Below are positions 51,292 through 61,827 of a stretch of 64,000 bases of DNA, in pieces; the first letter of the stretch is position 1; each line of letters opens with the position of its first letter. The position numbers were made by a program, and so were the translations under genes. The notes beneath the pieces are model-generated. The model did no database searches. It had not been told where the DNA came from and was given only the letters and a program-made list of their open reading frames with translations. This DNA is from Henningerozyma blattae CBS 6284. Its lineage: Eukaryota; Ascomycota; Saccharomycetes; Saccharomycetales; Saccharomycetaceae. The DNA lies in the NCBI RefSeq assembly GCF_000315915.1, contig NC_020192.1:744001-808000 (forward strand). The letters run 5' to 3'.

Positions 51292-51868
51292 ATGTTGAAA
51301 GAGAGGAACTCAAATATACCAAAAGTTACTACATCAGATAAATTGAAAAATCTTTATAGTAGAATTGACTATAAAATCCATCCACATCACTTTTATCCTA
51401 ATACCAAACACCATTTTAGAAGATGGAATACTCGAAACACAGAATCATTAGTTAGCACATTATGGAATAATGATTCATCTAGCCAGCAAACTTCTGCAAA
51501 ATCTCAAACTACAGGATTTTCTGTCTTTGAGTTCTTCAAAAAAGAAAAAGAAAAAAAAAATAGCAAGAAAAGGCTTAAAAAAATTAGTTGAAAATGAAAA
51601 CTTTGATGCTCAGTTAAGAAATACAGTGCCATCAAATATTTCCATTATTGAGGTTGATCATGGAGATTATTGTACTTTATACGATTGTACAAATTCAAGT
51701 AAAGAAGAAATTTCAACCACTTTAAGAATGCTTAAAAAAGCTTATCCAAATTTAGAAGATCATGATTTAAATCTAGCAACTATACAAAAGAAACTATCAA
51801 GAAGAGAATTTGATCGTAAAAAAATGGAAGAAATCCTTTGTCCTGAACTCAGAACTAGAATCAACTAA
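51292..51868 (+). CDS. unrecognised ~190-residue protein split by a frame change at A10
   Basis: Two overlapping frames read as one protein. The first starts at an ATG at 51292 (KLKNLYSRIDYKIHPHHFYP, then ESLVSTLWNN) and runs into a stop at 51589. The second, +1 relative to it, continues ARKGLKKLVENENFDAQLRN, IIEVDHGDYCTLYDCTNSSK and a charged helical end QKKLSRREFDRKKMEEILC to a TAA at 51866. They overlap across an A/G-rich run with A10 at 51551-51560. Dropping one A joins them. I do not recognise the family. It lies between CBS2 and VPS64, where S. cerevisiae has RKM2 on the other strand, and it does not look like RKM2. Confidence 0.6.
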
Positions 51869-54332
51869 TGACTTTATATAATATTTTTATATAGTATTCT
51901 TAAAAAAATATTAATGACATTCATACTTTTATGGGTTATTTTTATAAAAGTTATAAAAATATACCTCATCAATAAATATATATTAAAAAACACATTTTAA
52001 CTAATTGTTTTTCATTGAATTTTTCTACTCTGATTTCTTCTTTCTGCAGATCGAAGAAATAATTCCAATTTTCTTTATATTAATTTATTGTTTTCAGATG
52101 ATAATTAAAAATATTCATCAATTGTTAAGTTGTTTATTTTATATACCTTTTCAATGAAATCAGTAACGTACCAATGAGTTTTTACATTACAAGCAGTCCA
52201 TTGGACTATTGAAATTTCATTAAATAGCTCAAGATACTAATGATGTACAAGCAAAAGATCTAAATATCTTTGAAAATTCTTTTTTAAAATCTATATTCCT
52301 TGTTAAAATAACACAACCCAAATAGTTTTTTAGGGTGGTAACAATTGTTAAACATTTTATAAAAACGACCCATAAGGGAATATGCATTTAAAAAAATGGG
52401 CAGCTTTCCAAATTTTAATCAAAAAAATGAGAATGCTTTCCAAATAAATGATATATCTATACTCTAAAATTTCAAGATAATATTCTTTTTATTTTAACTA
52501 ATCAGTTATTTTAATAGTTTTAAGATCCAGATGGGAAGCAGCATTATGGCGGCTGAGAAGAGAAGGAACTGATTAACGTAATAGAAATAGAGTATAATTA
52601 CCTAAATTTTTTGTGCATCCTATATCACTTAAAATTTAATTGAAGGCATTTCTGTCAAGTATTTAGATATTTATAATTTGGATTTAGATTTTGGGACAAA
52701 ATTTCTAAGAATAAGGCTGGGCGGCAAAGTTATACATTGGAGGGATCGTCAAAGTCTAAAAGAACTTTTTGGGTAAAAAATTCTCTTATAATAATCAAAT
52801 TCATAAACCATAATTTAAAGGCTATATGAGTTCGGTACACAATTTTTCAAATTGCAGAATATTGTAACTACAGCTATGGATTAGCTTAGTTTTCTTTATT
52901 CAATTTTTAAAATAGCCTTTTTAAAACTGGGGATTGGATTATATTTTTTCATAGAAGTTTTTCAAAATTTGTTTTGGATAGGCGTTGCTCATACATATTT
53001 TTAAGAAAAAGTAAGCCCAAGAATGATTTTTGATATGTAGTTCTTAAATATCAAAGTTAATGATGATGCTTCAGTTGAATTAGTAATTAGCATAATGGTT
53101 GTGCCATTTTTTGGAGTTTAAAATTGCAGTAAAGATCACTATTGCTTATTCTTGGATTTTTAGAAAAATTAGCTTCCTCTGTCCTCAATTTAAAGAGAGT
53201 AATCTGGAAATTTTATATTAGTTCTATATATCTGTCGCATACAATTCTGCAAAAGCTTAATTATTTATAGTTTCAGCCTTACAGAGTTCGTCGGAATTTA
53301 AAGAAAAGAGCACCAAGCAAACAATGAAGAAAGTATTTAATTAACGATTACTAGAGTAAAAGTTAATAATACTGTAACAGTAAGCTATTTATCAAGAGGA
53401 ATTATAGACAAAGGAACGTATTATGCTGTTATTATATTATTATTACTACTCAATATAAAGATTTATCATGAATAATAAAATGTGTCTTGATTTGTTTCCG
53501 CATAATATTATTTTTAGATATTCTTACTTGAGCTTTAAGTAGGTCAATAAATAATAATAGTGGTATTCTGCATTTCACGAAATATTGCATTTTTATAAGC
53601 TATTCTACATATTTTTAAAATATAACTAAATTTTGTCAATGGACAAAAGTGACTATTCATAATATGATGTGATATACGAATATTATTTTAAAAAATGCTA
53701 AAAGAAGGGAGAAATAGGGATGAATCAATATGATAGAATCTGAATATTAGTCCTTAAAGTTCGAAGGCGTTTATGGAGAGAGGAATTAACAAATAAATTA
53801 TTTAGGTAGACTAGTTAACTTCGAAATGTGTTTAATTGCAGATTTCCAAGACGAGGTTAACAATATTCTGCTACTGAGTCACCAATTATATTATAAGAAT
53901 TGCTACTGTGATAAGCTAGACCTTTGGAGAAATAGTAAATAAAATTAAAGCATGAGATACGCATGTTTTATGACTACGGCCTTGTGTAGAATAAATAATT
54001 CATAAAAATTATAATAAAATGTAGTGTTTAGTAGCCAAAATTATATTGCAGTAGGAATATCAAGTGTTTAAAAAAATTTAAACATAGCAATTAGAAATTG
54101 CAATAAATATGGTTCATAATAAAATGAACGAGTAGTAATTGTTAAAATATGATATATTCTCAAACATATGGTTAATTAGTTAAAACCCAGAAATGGTAAA
54201 GGCCCAGAAATATACAATATTAATACATACCAGATAAATTTGAGAAAAGTTGATAGTTCCGTACATCACCCTATGCTGATTGTGAGCCTCTTTTTATGAA
54301 ATATGAGAAAAATTATTAATTAATGCATGCCG
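51869..54332. other. 2.5-kb gene-poor stretch
   Basis: The longest empty interval apart from the left end. All frames are short. One 47-codon stretch without ATG ending at ~52770 (DFGTKFLRIRLGGKVIHWRD) reads like protein and might be a gene relic, but I cannot name it. RKM2, SPC19, RAV2 and COQ4, neighbours of this region in S. cerevisiae, are not seen. No tRNA signature or clear repeat. Confidence 0.4.
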
Positions 54333-55568
54333 TTATATATAGTATTTTTTATAATACCAAATTGATATTATTATACAAAAGATTGACATTGTTGTGATTT
54401 TAATTTTTAAATTTCTCTCTTCAAGTTCTGTATTTGCTTTCTTTTGTTGTGCCTCAATTAAATCTTTGTTTAGTTGTTTATTTCTATAAGTCTCTACCTC
54501 TAATCTGGTGCTTAGATCATCTATTTCTCTCAGTAGTTTTTCAGATATTTCTACTTCTTGCTCTTGCTGTTTATCATATTTAGACTGCAATTGATGCTTC
54601 TCCTTTTCCAAAAGTTTCATTGAAGAACGATATTGATTAATCAAATGCGATTGTTTCTCATTTAGCCGTCGACTCATAGTTTCTTTTAATATATTTAATC
54701 TATCTTTGTTCAGCTCAACAGTTTTCCTTCTAACAGATTCGACATTTGTAGTAAAATTAATTAAATAATTATCAACAGATCGGAGCTTTATATAATCCGT
54801 TCTAATTAATGATAATTCAATAGCCAGCTTTTTCAATATTTTTAACAATTTAGAACTTGTACCAATGGAATTATTAATATATATACCGCCAATAATTTCA
54901 TTGTCCATATTCAAAATCGTATCTTCTAATTCTAATTGGTTGATATCACCAAACATAGCACTTTCAAAGGCTGCTCTTTGAGCGACTACATTTAAGTTTT
55001 CTTCTTGACGGTCATTATTTAGTATATTACTTTTCTTTTCTGTTTCATCTTCAATTGGATTATAAGTGCCATCAATTAGTGGTACAATAATAATATCTTC
55101 TACTAAAGCGCTAATTTTTCTATGTTCTAATTTCCCATCAATATCGGTCCCTAAATCCAAGACATCCCCAACATTCAATTCGACATCAACATCGTTGATC
55201 TTCTTTCCATTCAAAAAAGTACCATTGCTAGACTTTAAATCTCGAATATATAATTTTCCTGTATCTTTATCGCAACTAATCATTGCATGATTTCTTGACA
55301 ATACTCTTGAATCAAAATTCCCATTGTCTGTACCCACATATTGATGTTGACCGTATTCCAGATACCTACCCCATATAAAATGTTTTGAATTGTCCCCTGC
55401 CATACCTTTAGAGCTACCATTACCATTATTATTCCCAGTAGAATTCGAATTTGCTACAGGCCTTCCTAATTTCATACCATCTGGCTTAAATGGTATAAGC
55501 AAGTACTTGGTCTCAAAGGTATCATTTAATGGCTTCAAAATCAGATTATGGACGTACTTCTGTCTCAT
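54333..55568 (-). CDS. VPS64: FHA-domain, tail-anchored protein of the Vps64/Far10 pair
   Basis: A 411-residue protein with an N-terminal FHA phosphothreonine-binding domain (about residues 65-150: IWGRYLEYGQ, SRVLSRNHAMI, SSNGTFLNGKKIND). A long coiled coil follows at about 275-385 (EKHQLQSKYDKQQEQEVEIS), and a C-terminal membrane anchor (MSIFCIIISIWYYKKYYI). This is the layout of Vps64/Far9 and its paralogue Far10, components of the Far complex (STRIPAK-like) on the ER, acting in pheromone arrest and TORC2 signalling. S. cerevisiae Vps64 is ~604 and Far10 ~478 residues, so this is short. Position between CBS2 and MSC2 fits VPS64 (YDR200C). Confidence 0.85.
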   Translation of the reverse strand: MRQKYVHNLILKPLNDTFETKYLLIPFKPDGMKLGRPVANSNSTGNNNGNGSSKGMAGDNSKHFIWGRYLEYGQHQYVGTDNGNFDSRVLSRNHAMISCDKDTGKLYIRDLKSSNGTFLNGKKINDVDVELNVGDVLDLGTDIDGKLEHRKISALVEDIIIVPLIDGTYNPIEDETEKKSNILNNDRQEENLNVVAQRAAFESAMFGDINQLELEDTILNMDNEIIGGIYINNSIGTSSKLLKILKKLAIELSLIRTDYIKLRSVDNYLINFTTNVESVRRKTVELNKDRLNILKETMSRRLNEKQSHLINQYRSSMKLLEKEKHQLQSKYDKQQEQEVEISEKLLREIDDLSTRLEVETYRNKQLNKDLIEAQQKKANTELEERNLKIKITTMSIFCIIISIWYYKKYYI

Positions 55569-56003
55569 TAGATCACTAAATTTTTTCGTACCTTCTTATA
55601 CCTTTATCAATTGACTTGCTAATAATTTTGAATTCAGATCTGTCTCTTGATTCTTCAAGATAAATAGCCTTAAAAGTTGCTATTACTTTAGATACAAAGA
55701 TCAAAAATCAGAAAAAATCTAAAATTATGGATGCCAAGGATTAATGCACGGCGCTACCAGAAAGACATTCCGAGTTTCGTGCTGTGATTTTTCTGATAAA
55801 TAAAAATAGTGAAAGTTATATCTAGCAAAAAACAAACTGGTAACACAAAGGGTTGGATATACCACCAAGACCATTAAAAAGGTGCGTTTGATCCTAAACA
55901 ACTGCATATTTTATTCTACACTACTAACTGTTTAGGAATACGTAATACTTTTGAAATTAGGAGCTGAATCAAACTACCAACAAATAGCCGTAACCTTGAA
56001 AGT
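55569..56003. promoter_or_regulatory. divergent promoter VPS64/MSC2
   Basis: 435 bp between divergent starts, no recognised sites. Confidence 0.4.
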
Positions 56004-58304
56004 ATGAATCTAGAGTCATTTTTGGTGAAAGTTCCATTGCTCTTATCATATCCTTCAATTCTATTATCAAGTACCCTAATTCTGCCCCATCAATTCCATC
56101 AAGATAAAATACGATTTGCAACTTATTTTACTACTTACCTAATAATACCTCTATTTGCAGCCTCATTACTTACCTCTATTGTTTTCTTCTTATGCAAATT
56201 TCAACAAAAGAACGTCACAAATGATGGAAGTAGAGCCAATATACTTTGGCAACGATGTGGTTTAGTTATGTCTTTTGTATTTTTCTTAGCGAGTACTGTT
56301 CTGGGGCCTGTTCAAGCCACATGCCTATCTGCCATTGTTATCGCTTCCTTTTTTCATAGATTAGGATTAGTTGATGATGACTTAACAAATTCTAATATGG
56401 AAGTCAGTTGGACCTTTTTGCTTGGAGGGCTGGGACCTCTTTGTGTTATAAGCTTGCTTCTGGCCCATTTGGATGGGAAAACTCGTTCATTGGGGCTAGT
56501 GGCTTTAGTATATTTAATAGCTTTATTAGGGTTAAAGATAGGCGCGCCAATGTTCTCCAGCTATCTTTTTGATGAGATACATTCAGTTAATTATGAACAT
56601 ACCGATGATAACGAAGAGAAATTAAGTAAAATTCGTGGGAGTAAGATGTTATCACTGCATCATTTATGCCTTTTACTTTGTCTGTGTTATTTGGCATTTT
56701 CAGATTTTTCCACTACTAATTTTAATATACAATTTTCTATGCTTTTTGTATTCGTAGGCTGTATTTGTGTGTTTTGCCTTTCTTTCTATGAACTATTAAT
56801 TACCGAATGTGTTCAAGATAGATGCATTTCAGTAAATGGTGTTTCAAGATATTCAATTCTATGCATTGGTTTAATGTCAATGGTTTTACAATTCTTATCA
56901 TTTAGTTCAATTGCAGAATCAAATACCTTCATTAGTGATTGCTTAGTAGTATCTTATGTCATTGGAACTGAAATCATCAGTCGTATTAAAGGTATTTATG
57001 AATATACTTATGATATTTCCCAAATAATTATTCAAGTAGAAACCGATCCAGTAACTCGTAGAAGATCAAGATCAAGAGTTGTTTCCCGTGTTGTATCGCA
57101 TTCTCATACTCACACTCAAGATCATAGTCATTCACATGCACATTCTAATAATGATACAAATGGAAGTATCTGGGCTCAAATGGCCAATGATGAAGATACA
57201 AGATCGATGTTTTCTTTCTTATTATTGAATACCACTTTTATGTTTATTCAACTTTTATATTCTTTCCGTTCAAAATCGTTAGGTTTATTATCAGACTCTC
57301 TGCACATGGCTTTAGATTGTACTTCTCTATTGTTAGGGTTATTAGCCGGTGTATTGGCAAAGAGGCCACCAAATGCAAGATATCCATTTGGTTTAGGATA
57401 TTTAGAAACACTGACAGGATTTACTAATGGTGTATTGCTATTGGGGATCGTCTGTGGTATATTAACTGAAGCCTTAGGAAGACTATTTAATCCAGTCCAT
57501 CTTGAAGCGACAAGTGAATTACTAGTAGTAGCAATCTTAGGTCTCTTCGTAAATTTAATTGGCCTATTTGCATCTGGAGGCCATGACCATGGATCTGACT
57601 CATCAAATCAAAATAAAAGGGGTGTATTCTTACATATTCTAGCCGATACTTTAGGCTCAGTAGGTGTAATTATTTCAACTATTTTGATTAAATTAACGCA
57701 TATCCATTTGTTTGATCCATTGGCTTCTATCTTTATTGGTATCTTAATCTTAGTCAGCTCAATGCCGTTATTAAAGTCCACAGTATCAAGTATTTTGTTA
57801 AAATTGGGTGACAAGAATCATAATTTAATTAAAAAGGCGCTAAATCAAATTTCTTCAACCCCTGGTATTACAGGCTATACTACACCAAGATTTTGGCCTC
57901 CAACTTCCAATGCCCCTGCACACTCTCATTCACATGTGGGTGGTGCTAGCCATTCTCATGATCATGCTCATAGCCATGATTATGATCATTCTCATAATGA
58001 TGAACATCATAAAAGTAATGATAAAATACATGTCCACAAAAGACGCGGCGATGGTGCAGTTCACGATAATGATATCCATATTGATGTCCCTGTGGAGAAA
58101 AAAAAGTATGCCTTAGTTGGTTATATTCATGTTCAATATGCAGAAGGTGAGAATTCTACAATTATTAAAAAGAGAGTGGAAAAAATATTTGATTCTCTTA
58201 ATATTAACTCTTGGATTCAAGTTGAATCAAACAACTCAACCTGCTGGTGTAGAGCAAAATCCATGCCAAGACAGGTATCTGTTAATGATATTCGCAAAAT
58301 ATAG
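56004..58304 (+). CDS. MSC2: ER zinc transporter Msc2 (cation diffusion facilitator)
   Basis: A 766-residue CDF/ZnT-family protein, the yeast Msc2 subunit that pairs with Zrg17 to bring zinc into the ER. The N-terminal half has many hydrophobic helices not found in small CDF proteins. The C-terminal CDF core holds the metal-site helices with SLGLLSDSLHMALDCTSLLL and the HILADTLGSVGVIISTILIK HxxxD motif. Two His-rich cytosolic loops are present: HSHTHTQDHSHSHAH near residue 364, and HSHSHVGGASHSHDHAHSHD onward near residue 638. It is ~40 residues longer than the yeast protein (~724). In S. cerevisiae its next neighbour is EBS1. Here TOP3 lies between them. Confidence 0.95.
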   Translation: MNLESFLVKVPLLLSYPSILLSSTLILPHQFHQDKIRFATYFTTYLIIPLFAASLLTSIVFFLCKFQQKNVTNDGSRANILWQRCGLVMSFVFFLASTVLGPVQATCLSAIVIASFFHRLGLVDDDLTNSNMEVSWTFLLGGLGPLCVISLLLAHLDGKTRSLGLVALVYLIALLGLKIGAPMFSSYLFDEIHSVNYEHTDDNEEKLSKIRGSKMLSLHHLCLLLCLCYLAFSDFSTTNFNIQFSMLFVFVGCICVFCLSFYELLITECVQDRCISVNGVSRYSILCIGLMSMVLQFLSFSSIAESNTFISDCLVVSYVIGTEIISRIKGIYEYTYDISQIIIQVETDPVTRRRSRSRVVSRVVSHSHTHTQDHSHSHAHSNNDTNGSIWAQMANDEDTRSMFSFLLLNTTFMFIQLLYSFRSKSLGLLSDSLHMALDCTSLLLGLLAGVLAKRPPNARYPFGLGYLETLTGFTNGVLLLGIVCGILTEALGRLFNPVHLEATSELLVVAILGLFVNLIGLFASGGHDHGSDSSNQNKRGVFLHILADTLGSVGVIISTILIKLTHIHLFDPLASIFIGILILVSSMPLLKSTVSSILLKLGDKNHNLIKKALNQISSTPGITGYTTPRFWPPTSNAPAHSHSHVGGASHSHDHAHSHDYDHSHNDEHHKSNDKIHVHKRRGDGAVHDNDIHIDVPVEKKKYALVGYIHVQYAEGENSTIIKKRVEKIFDSLNINSWIQVESNNSTCWCRAKSMPRQVSVNDIRKI

Positions 58305-58625
58305 CACCAACTAAATGATCTTATTTATCTTAAAATGTATATTATATCATTATTTGATGAATTTATTAATTCTTCGATTCTACACCTGATTTTTTTCTTC
58401 TCTTTTTTCCCCTTGAACTTAGTATATACTAGTGAGTAGTGGTTATTAATAAGGCTAAATTATATTTTTTTATATAATATCTATAAAAAGATATATGCTT
58501 AATAATGAATATAGAACACGAATTCGTAATATAATGCAAATGCTAATATGATTTCTTAAAAATGAATATTTAGATTAGAAAATTAGATATACACAGCAAA
58601 TAAATGGTATGTAATGATAGAAAAA
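58305..58625. other. convergent intergenic MSC2/TOP3
   Basis: 321 bp between two stop codons, AT-rich. Nothing else seen. Confidence 0.4.
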
Positions 58626-60605
58626 TCAGGAGAGCTGTCTATTAACACGATCAAATACTTGTAATAGTACATTTTTGGAGTTATTTGTTTTCATAAAATA
58701 ACTTCTATATTTGCCAACGATATTATTAACCACATTATTCCTTGTTTGTTGGCCTTCACAAATTTTTTTTAGCTCTTCTTCCATTTCTCTTCTTTGGAAA
58801 GGTTTAGCAAATGAATCTTCCAAACCAATCGCTTCAAAACCATGAACTAGTGCGACACCCAATTTTGTTGGCTGTAAATAAGTTTCCTTCCCTGCTTTCT
58901 CACTTTTCACATAATTTCTTATTTGAATTTTTTCAATATGTTCAGCAATTGTAGCATCTGTACCAATACCATTTGCATCCATAAGCATGATAAGTTCACT
59001 TTCTGTCATTGGTTTTGGTGGTGAAGTCTTACCAGATTTCATTTCACTTTTCATAATAGTACATTCTTCATTCATCTCTAATCTTGGTAATTGCTTTGTA
59101 GTTTCCCATTTTGCCCAAGGATAAACATTCAAAAAATTTCTTTCTAGAACCACTAATCCATCTGCAAGAAACTTTTCATCTGCCCAATCCAACGTTAAAG
59201 AAGTACTTTGACCTTTTGCATCAGTAGAGCATGATGCTAAGAAATGTCTAGAAATATATTCATAAACTCTTCTTTCCACTGGTGTAATATTTGCAGTGGC
59301 ACCTAATGAAATAACAGGATGAATAGGTGGATGTGCCTTATCATCATGAGTACCATTTCTTGGAAATTGATATTTATTTGGTGCATAAGGATCATCAGAA
59401 AGTAAACCTTCCGCATATTCTGCCCAAGGTGATCTACCTTGCTGGCCAATCTGTGCTTGATTCTCAACTAGGGCTCGTAGATCCATGACTTTAGGAAATA
59501 TATCAGTTTCAGTTCTAGGATAAGATACAAACCCCTTTTGATACAGCTTCTCTGCAGCATCTAATGACTGTTTAGCATTTAGTTTCAAAAATTTTGCACA
59601 ATTTTTTTGTAATTCCACTGTAGTAAGTGGTAATGGTCTATATTTAGAAGTTGGTTTGGATTTTAGATCTATAACTTTAGCTTTATTCCCTGCAATTTCA
59701 ATGCATGATTCATAAAATGCTAGACAGCTTAATCTATCAAATAGGTTGCCTCTTTGCCATCTGAATACAGTAGGTGTATTTGCATCTTTATTTTCAATAT
59801 GCAATTGGATGGTCCAGAATTCTTCTGATATGAAATTTCGTATTCTTTCAAATCTGTCTACCACAAACCCTAAAGTTGGGAATTGACATGTACCATATGA
59901 TATAACAACTGAATCTTTTTTTTTGGAGTTGGTATTATTATTGTTATCGCTGCTACTTCTGCCAGATGTCGCACTTGGTCCCATAGCTGCTATTACTTTA
60001 TTTCTCATAGTATCTGTTAATAGCCTTGTAAAAGTTACGCCTGCCCGAAGATCAATTTCTATTCTAGTCCCCACAGCGTTAACACTATTCATATCTAATC
60101 GTTGGGGATTTCTTGCTGCACTTAAGATATGCCTTCTTTCTAAATGTGAGAAAACTGCTCTAAACACTTGGGAATCAGTTAATCTGCGATTCCCTTTGAG
60201 AGCTTCTTGATAAATTTCCCACCCGATATATTCTCCCTCTCTATCACAATCTGTCCATATCATTAAATAATCAGCATATCGAGCTTCCCTTTTAATATTT
60301 TCAGTAATCTTTTTTTGATTTTTATCAAAAACATTGCTTAAAGGCGCGTCAAATAATTCTTCAATTTTACATTTCCCCCAACCATATCGTTCATTAGAAA
60401 AATCTATCCCAGTCAAATGGCCTGCCACACTGGTCATGGTCACTTGACAATCATTCCCATTAGCAAATGAAAAACCACTGTATTGGAAATCATAATTTTT
60501 CACATACATATAGCCAGAATCTCGTGAGCTGGACCTGCCACCCCCTAGGATATTTGCTACTGCCTTTGCAATGGAATTCTTTTCAGCAACACATAGAACC
60601 TTCAT
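58626..60605 (-). CDS. TOP3: DNA topoisomerase III (type IA)
   Basis: A 659-residue type IA topoisomerase, partner of Sgs1 and Rmi1 in dissolving double Holliday junctions. The Toprim domain starts KVLCVAEKNSIAKAVANILG and has the acidic DCDREGEYIGWEI motif. The catalytic Tyr is residue 362 in FVSYPRTETDIFP, and the nearby NGIGTDATIAEHIEKIQ motif is typical. There is no C-terminal zinc-finger extension, as in S. cerevisiae (~656 residues). It is divergent from the EBS1/EST1 gene. The TOP3-EST1 divergent pair is present on S. cerevisiae chromosome XII. Confidence 0.97.
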   Translation of the reverse strand: MKVLCVAEKNSIAKAVANILGGGRSSSRDSGYMYVKNYDFQYSGFSFANGNDCQVTMTSVAGHLTGIDFSNERYGWGKCKIEELFDAPLSNVFDKNQKKITENIKREARYADYLMIWTDCDREGEYIGWEIYQEALKGNRRLTDSQVFRAVFSHLERRHILSAARNPQRLDMNSVNAVGTRIEIDLRAGVTFTRLLTDTMRNKVIAAMGPSATSGRSSSDNNNNTNSKKKDSVVISYGTCQFPTLGFVVDRFERIRNFISEEFWTIQLHIENKDANTPTVFRWQRGNLFDRLSCLAFYESCIEIAGNKAKVIDLKSKPTSKYRPLPLTTVELQKNCAKFLKLNAKQSLDAAEKLYQKGFVSYPRTETDIFPKVMDLRALVENQAQIGQQGRSPWAEYAEGLLSDDPYAPNKYQFPRNGTHDDKAHPPIHPVISLGATANITPVERRVYEYISRHFLASCSTDAKGQSTSLTLDWADEKFLADGLVVLERNFLNVYPWAKWETTKQLPRLEMNEECTIMKSEMKSGKTSPPKPMTESELIMLMDANGIGTDATIAEHIEKIQIRNYVKSEKAGKETYLQPTKLGVALVHGFEAIGLEDSFAKPFQRREMEEELKKICEGQQTRNNVVNNIVGKYRSYFMKTNNSKNVLLQVFDRVNRQLS

Positions 60606-61827
60606 AACAGGGATTGCCCTCGTGGTGTTTTGCTTATGAATAAGATATATTGAAAAAATCCAGATTTCTTATATAATCATCAATTTGTTTACATAAATAA
60701 ATCTTGATGTAACACGTAAAAATTCCATCCCATCGCTTTTTGAAAAAGTGTATTTTTTTAGAATCTTATATCGCGTGTTCGATTCTCTAGTTTGATAAAA
60801 CAACTTTAAAAAAAATTGTTGTTTTTTGCTAAAATAAAATTAACTATCTGCAAGCAAAGTAGAGGGAACTATTATCAACTTATTGAACCAAGTTCGTCTA
60901 ATGATATTTCATCCTGTATCTCTAGTCTTTAATACCCTTTTTTTCGTAGACATTTTTCCTATCAGAAATTCCGTTAAGTCGTTTTCCACGACTCGGATTT
61001 TTTCACCACAGAGATGAGGAAAAACGAAGATTTGTGAAATTTAATTTAATTGCCAAACTGGTGAATGGATAATTAATTAGAGTATCAAATTGTTCGATTA
61101 ATTTACAATTTCCTACATTTATTTCTTTACTTAGTTACCATTCAAGGTTGTGTGTAATTCGATAACCTATTTTTGTTAACAAGATTTCTTATAGATTTAC
61201 ACACAATTCACTACAAGTTTATAAAAACTAATTCTTAATTTATCTCACTCTAGATTAATTATCATATTGTCTATTTGTTATTTTTTTTTTGTAAAAGCAA
61301 AAACAAAAATAAGAAGAGAGGTACCCTAAGAACTGTTCATGTTTTAGTTTTAAACAGATAGGTATATTAACTTATGTATAATTTCACTGTTTACTAATAC
61401 TGAAAGATTAATTCACTAGACTATTACACTGCTTAGCACAGTAGAGAAGAATATAGAAAAACACAGACAAAGGAAAGCTAGAGAAAAGGAAGAAAGATCG
61501 CTAGTTCAGAAAAGAGAAAGAAAGATCATTGATACTCTTTTTCTGCTACTAATCCAATTCACTTTTCTTGAAACAGTTTTTCTTGCGTGCTCCACAATTT
61601 TGTTAATAAAACCAAAATCAAAACTATACTATTGTAAGGTATATACGAGCAATTAACTACAAACCTTTTTTTAAACTTTTTTTCCTTCTGTTTCTTATAA
61701 AAGAAAAGGAAATAATAAAATTAAAAGAATATATCTAATAAACACAACTTCTGCAAGACAGAATATCCCCTTACACAAATCATAATAAAAAAAAATTTTT
61801 CTTTACCCTCATCTATATTTTTAATTG
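60606..61827. promoter_or_regulatory. 1.2-kb divergent intergenic TOP3/EBS1
   Basis: Unusually long shared promoter with pyrimidine-rich and A-rich tracts just before the EBS1 start. No gene, RNA or repeat is recognised. Suggests a long 5' leader or regulated expression of the EBS1/EST1 gene. Confidence 0.4.
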
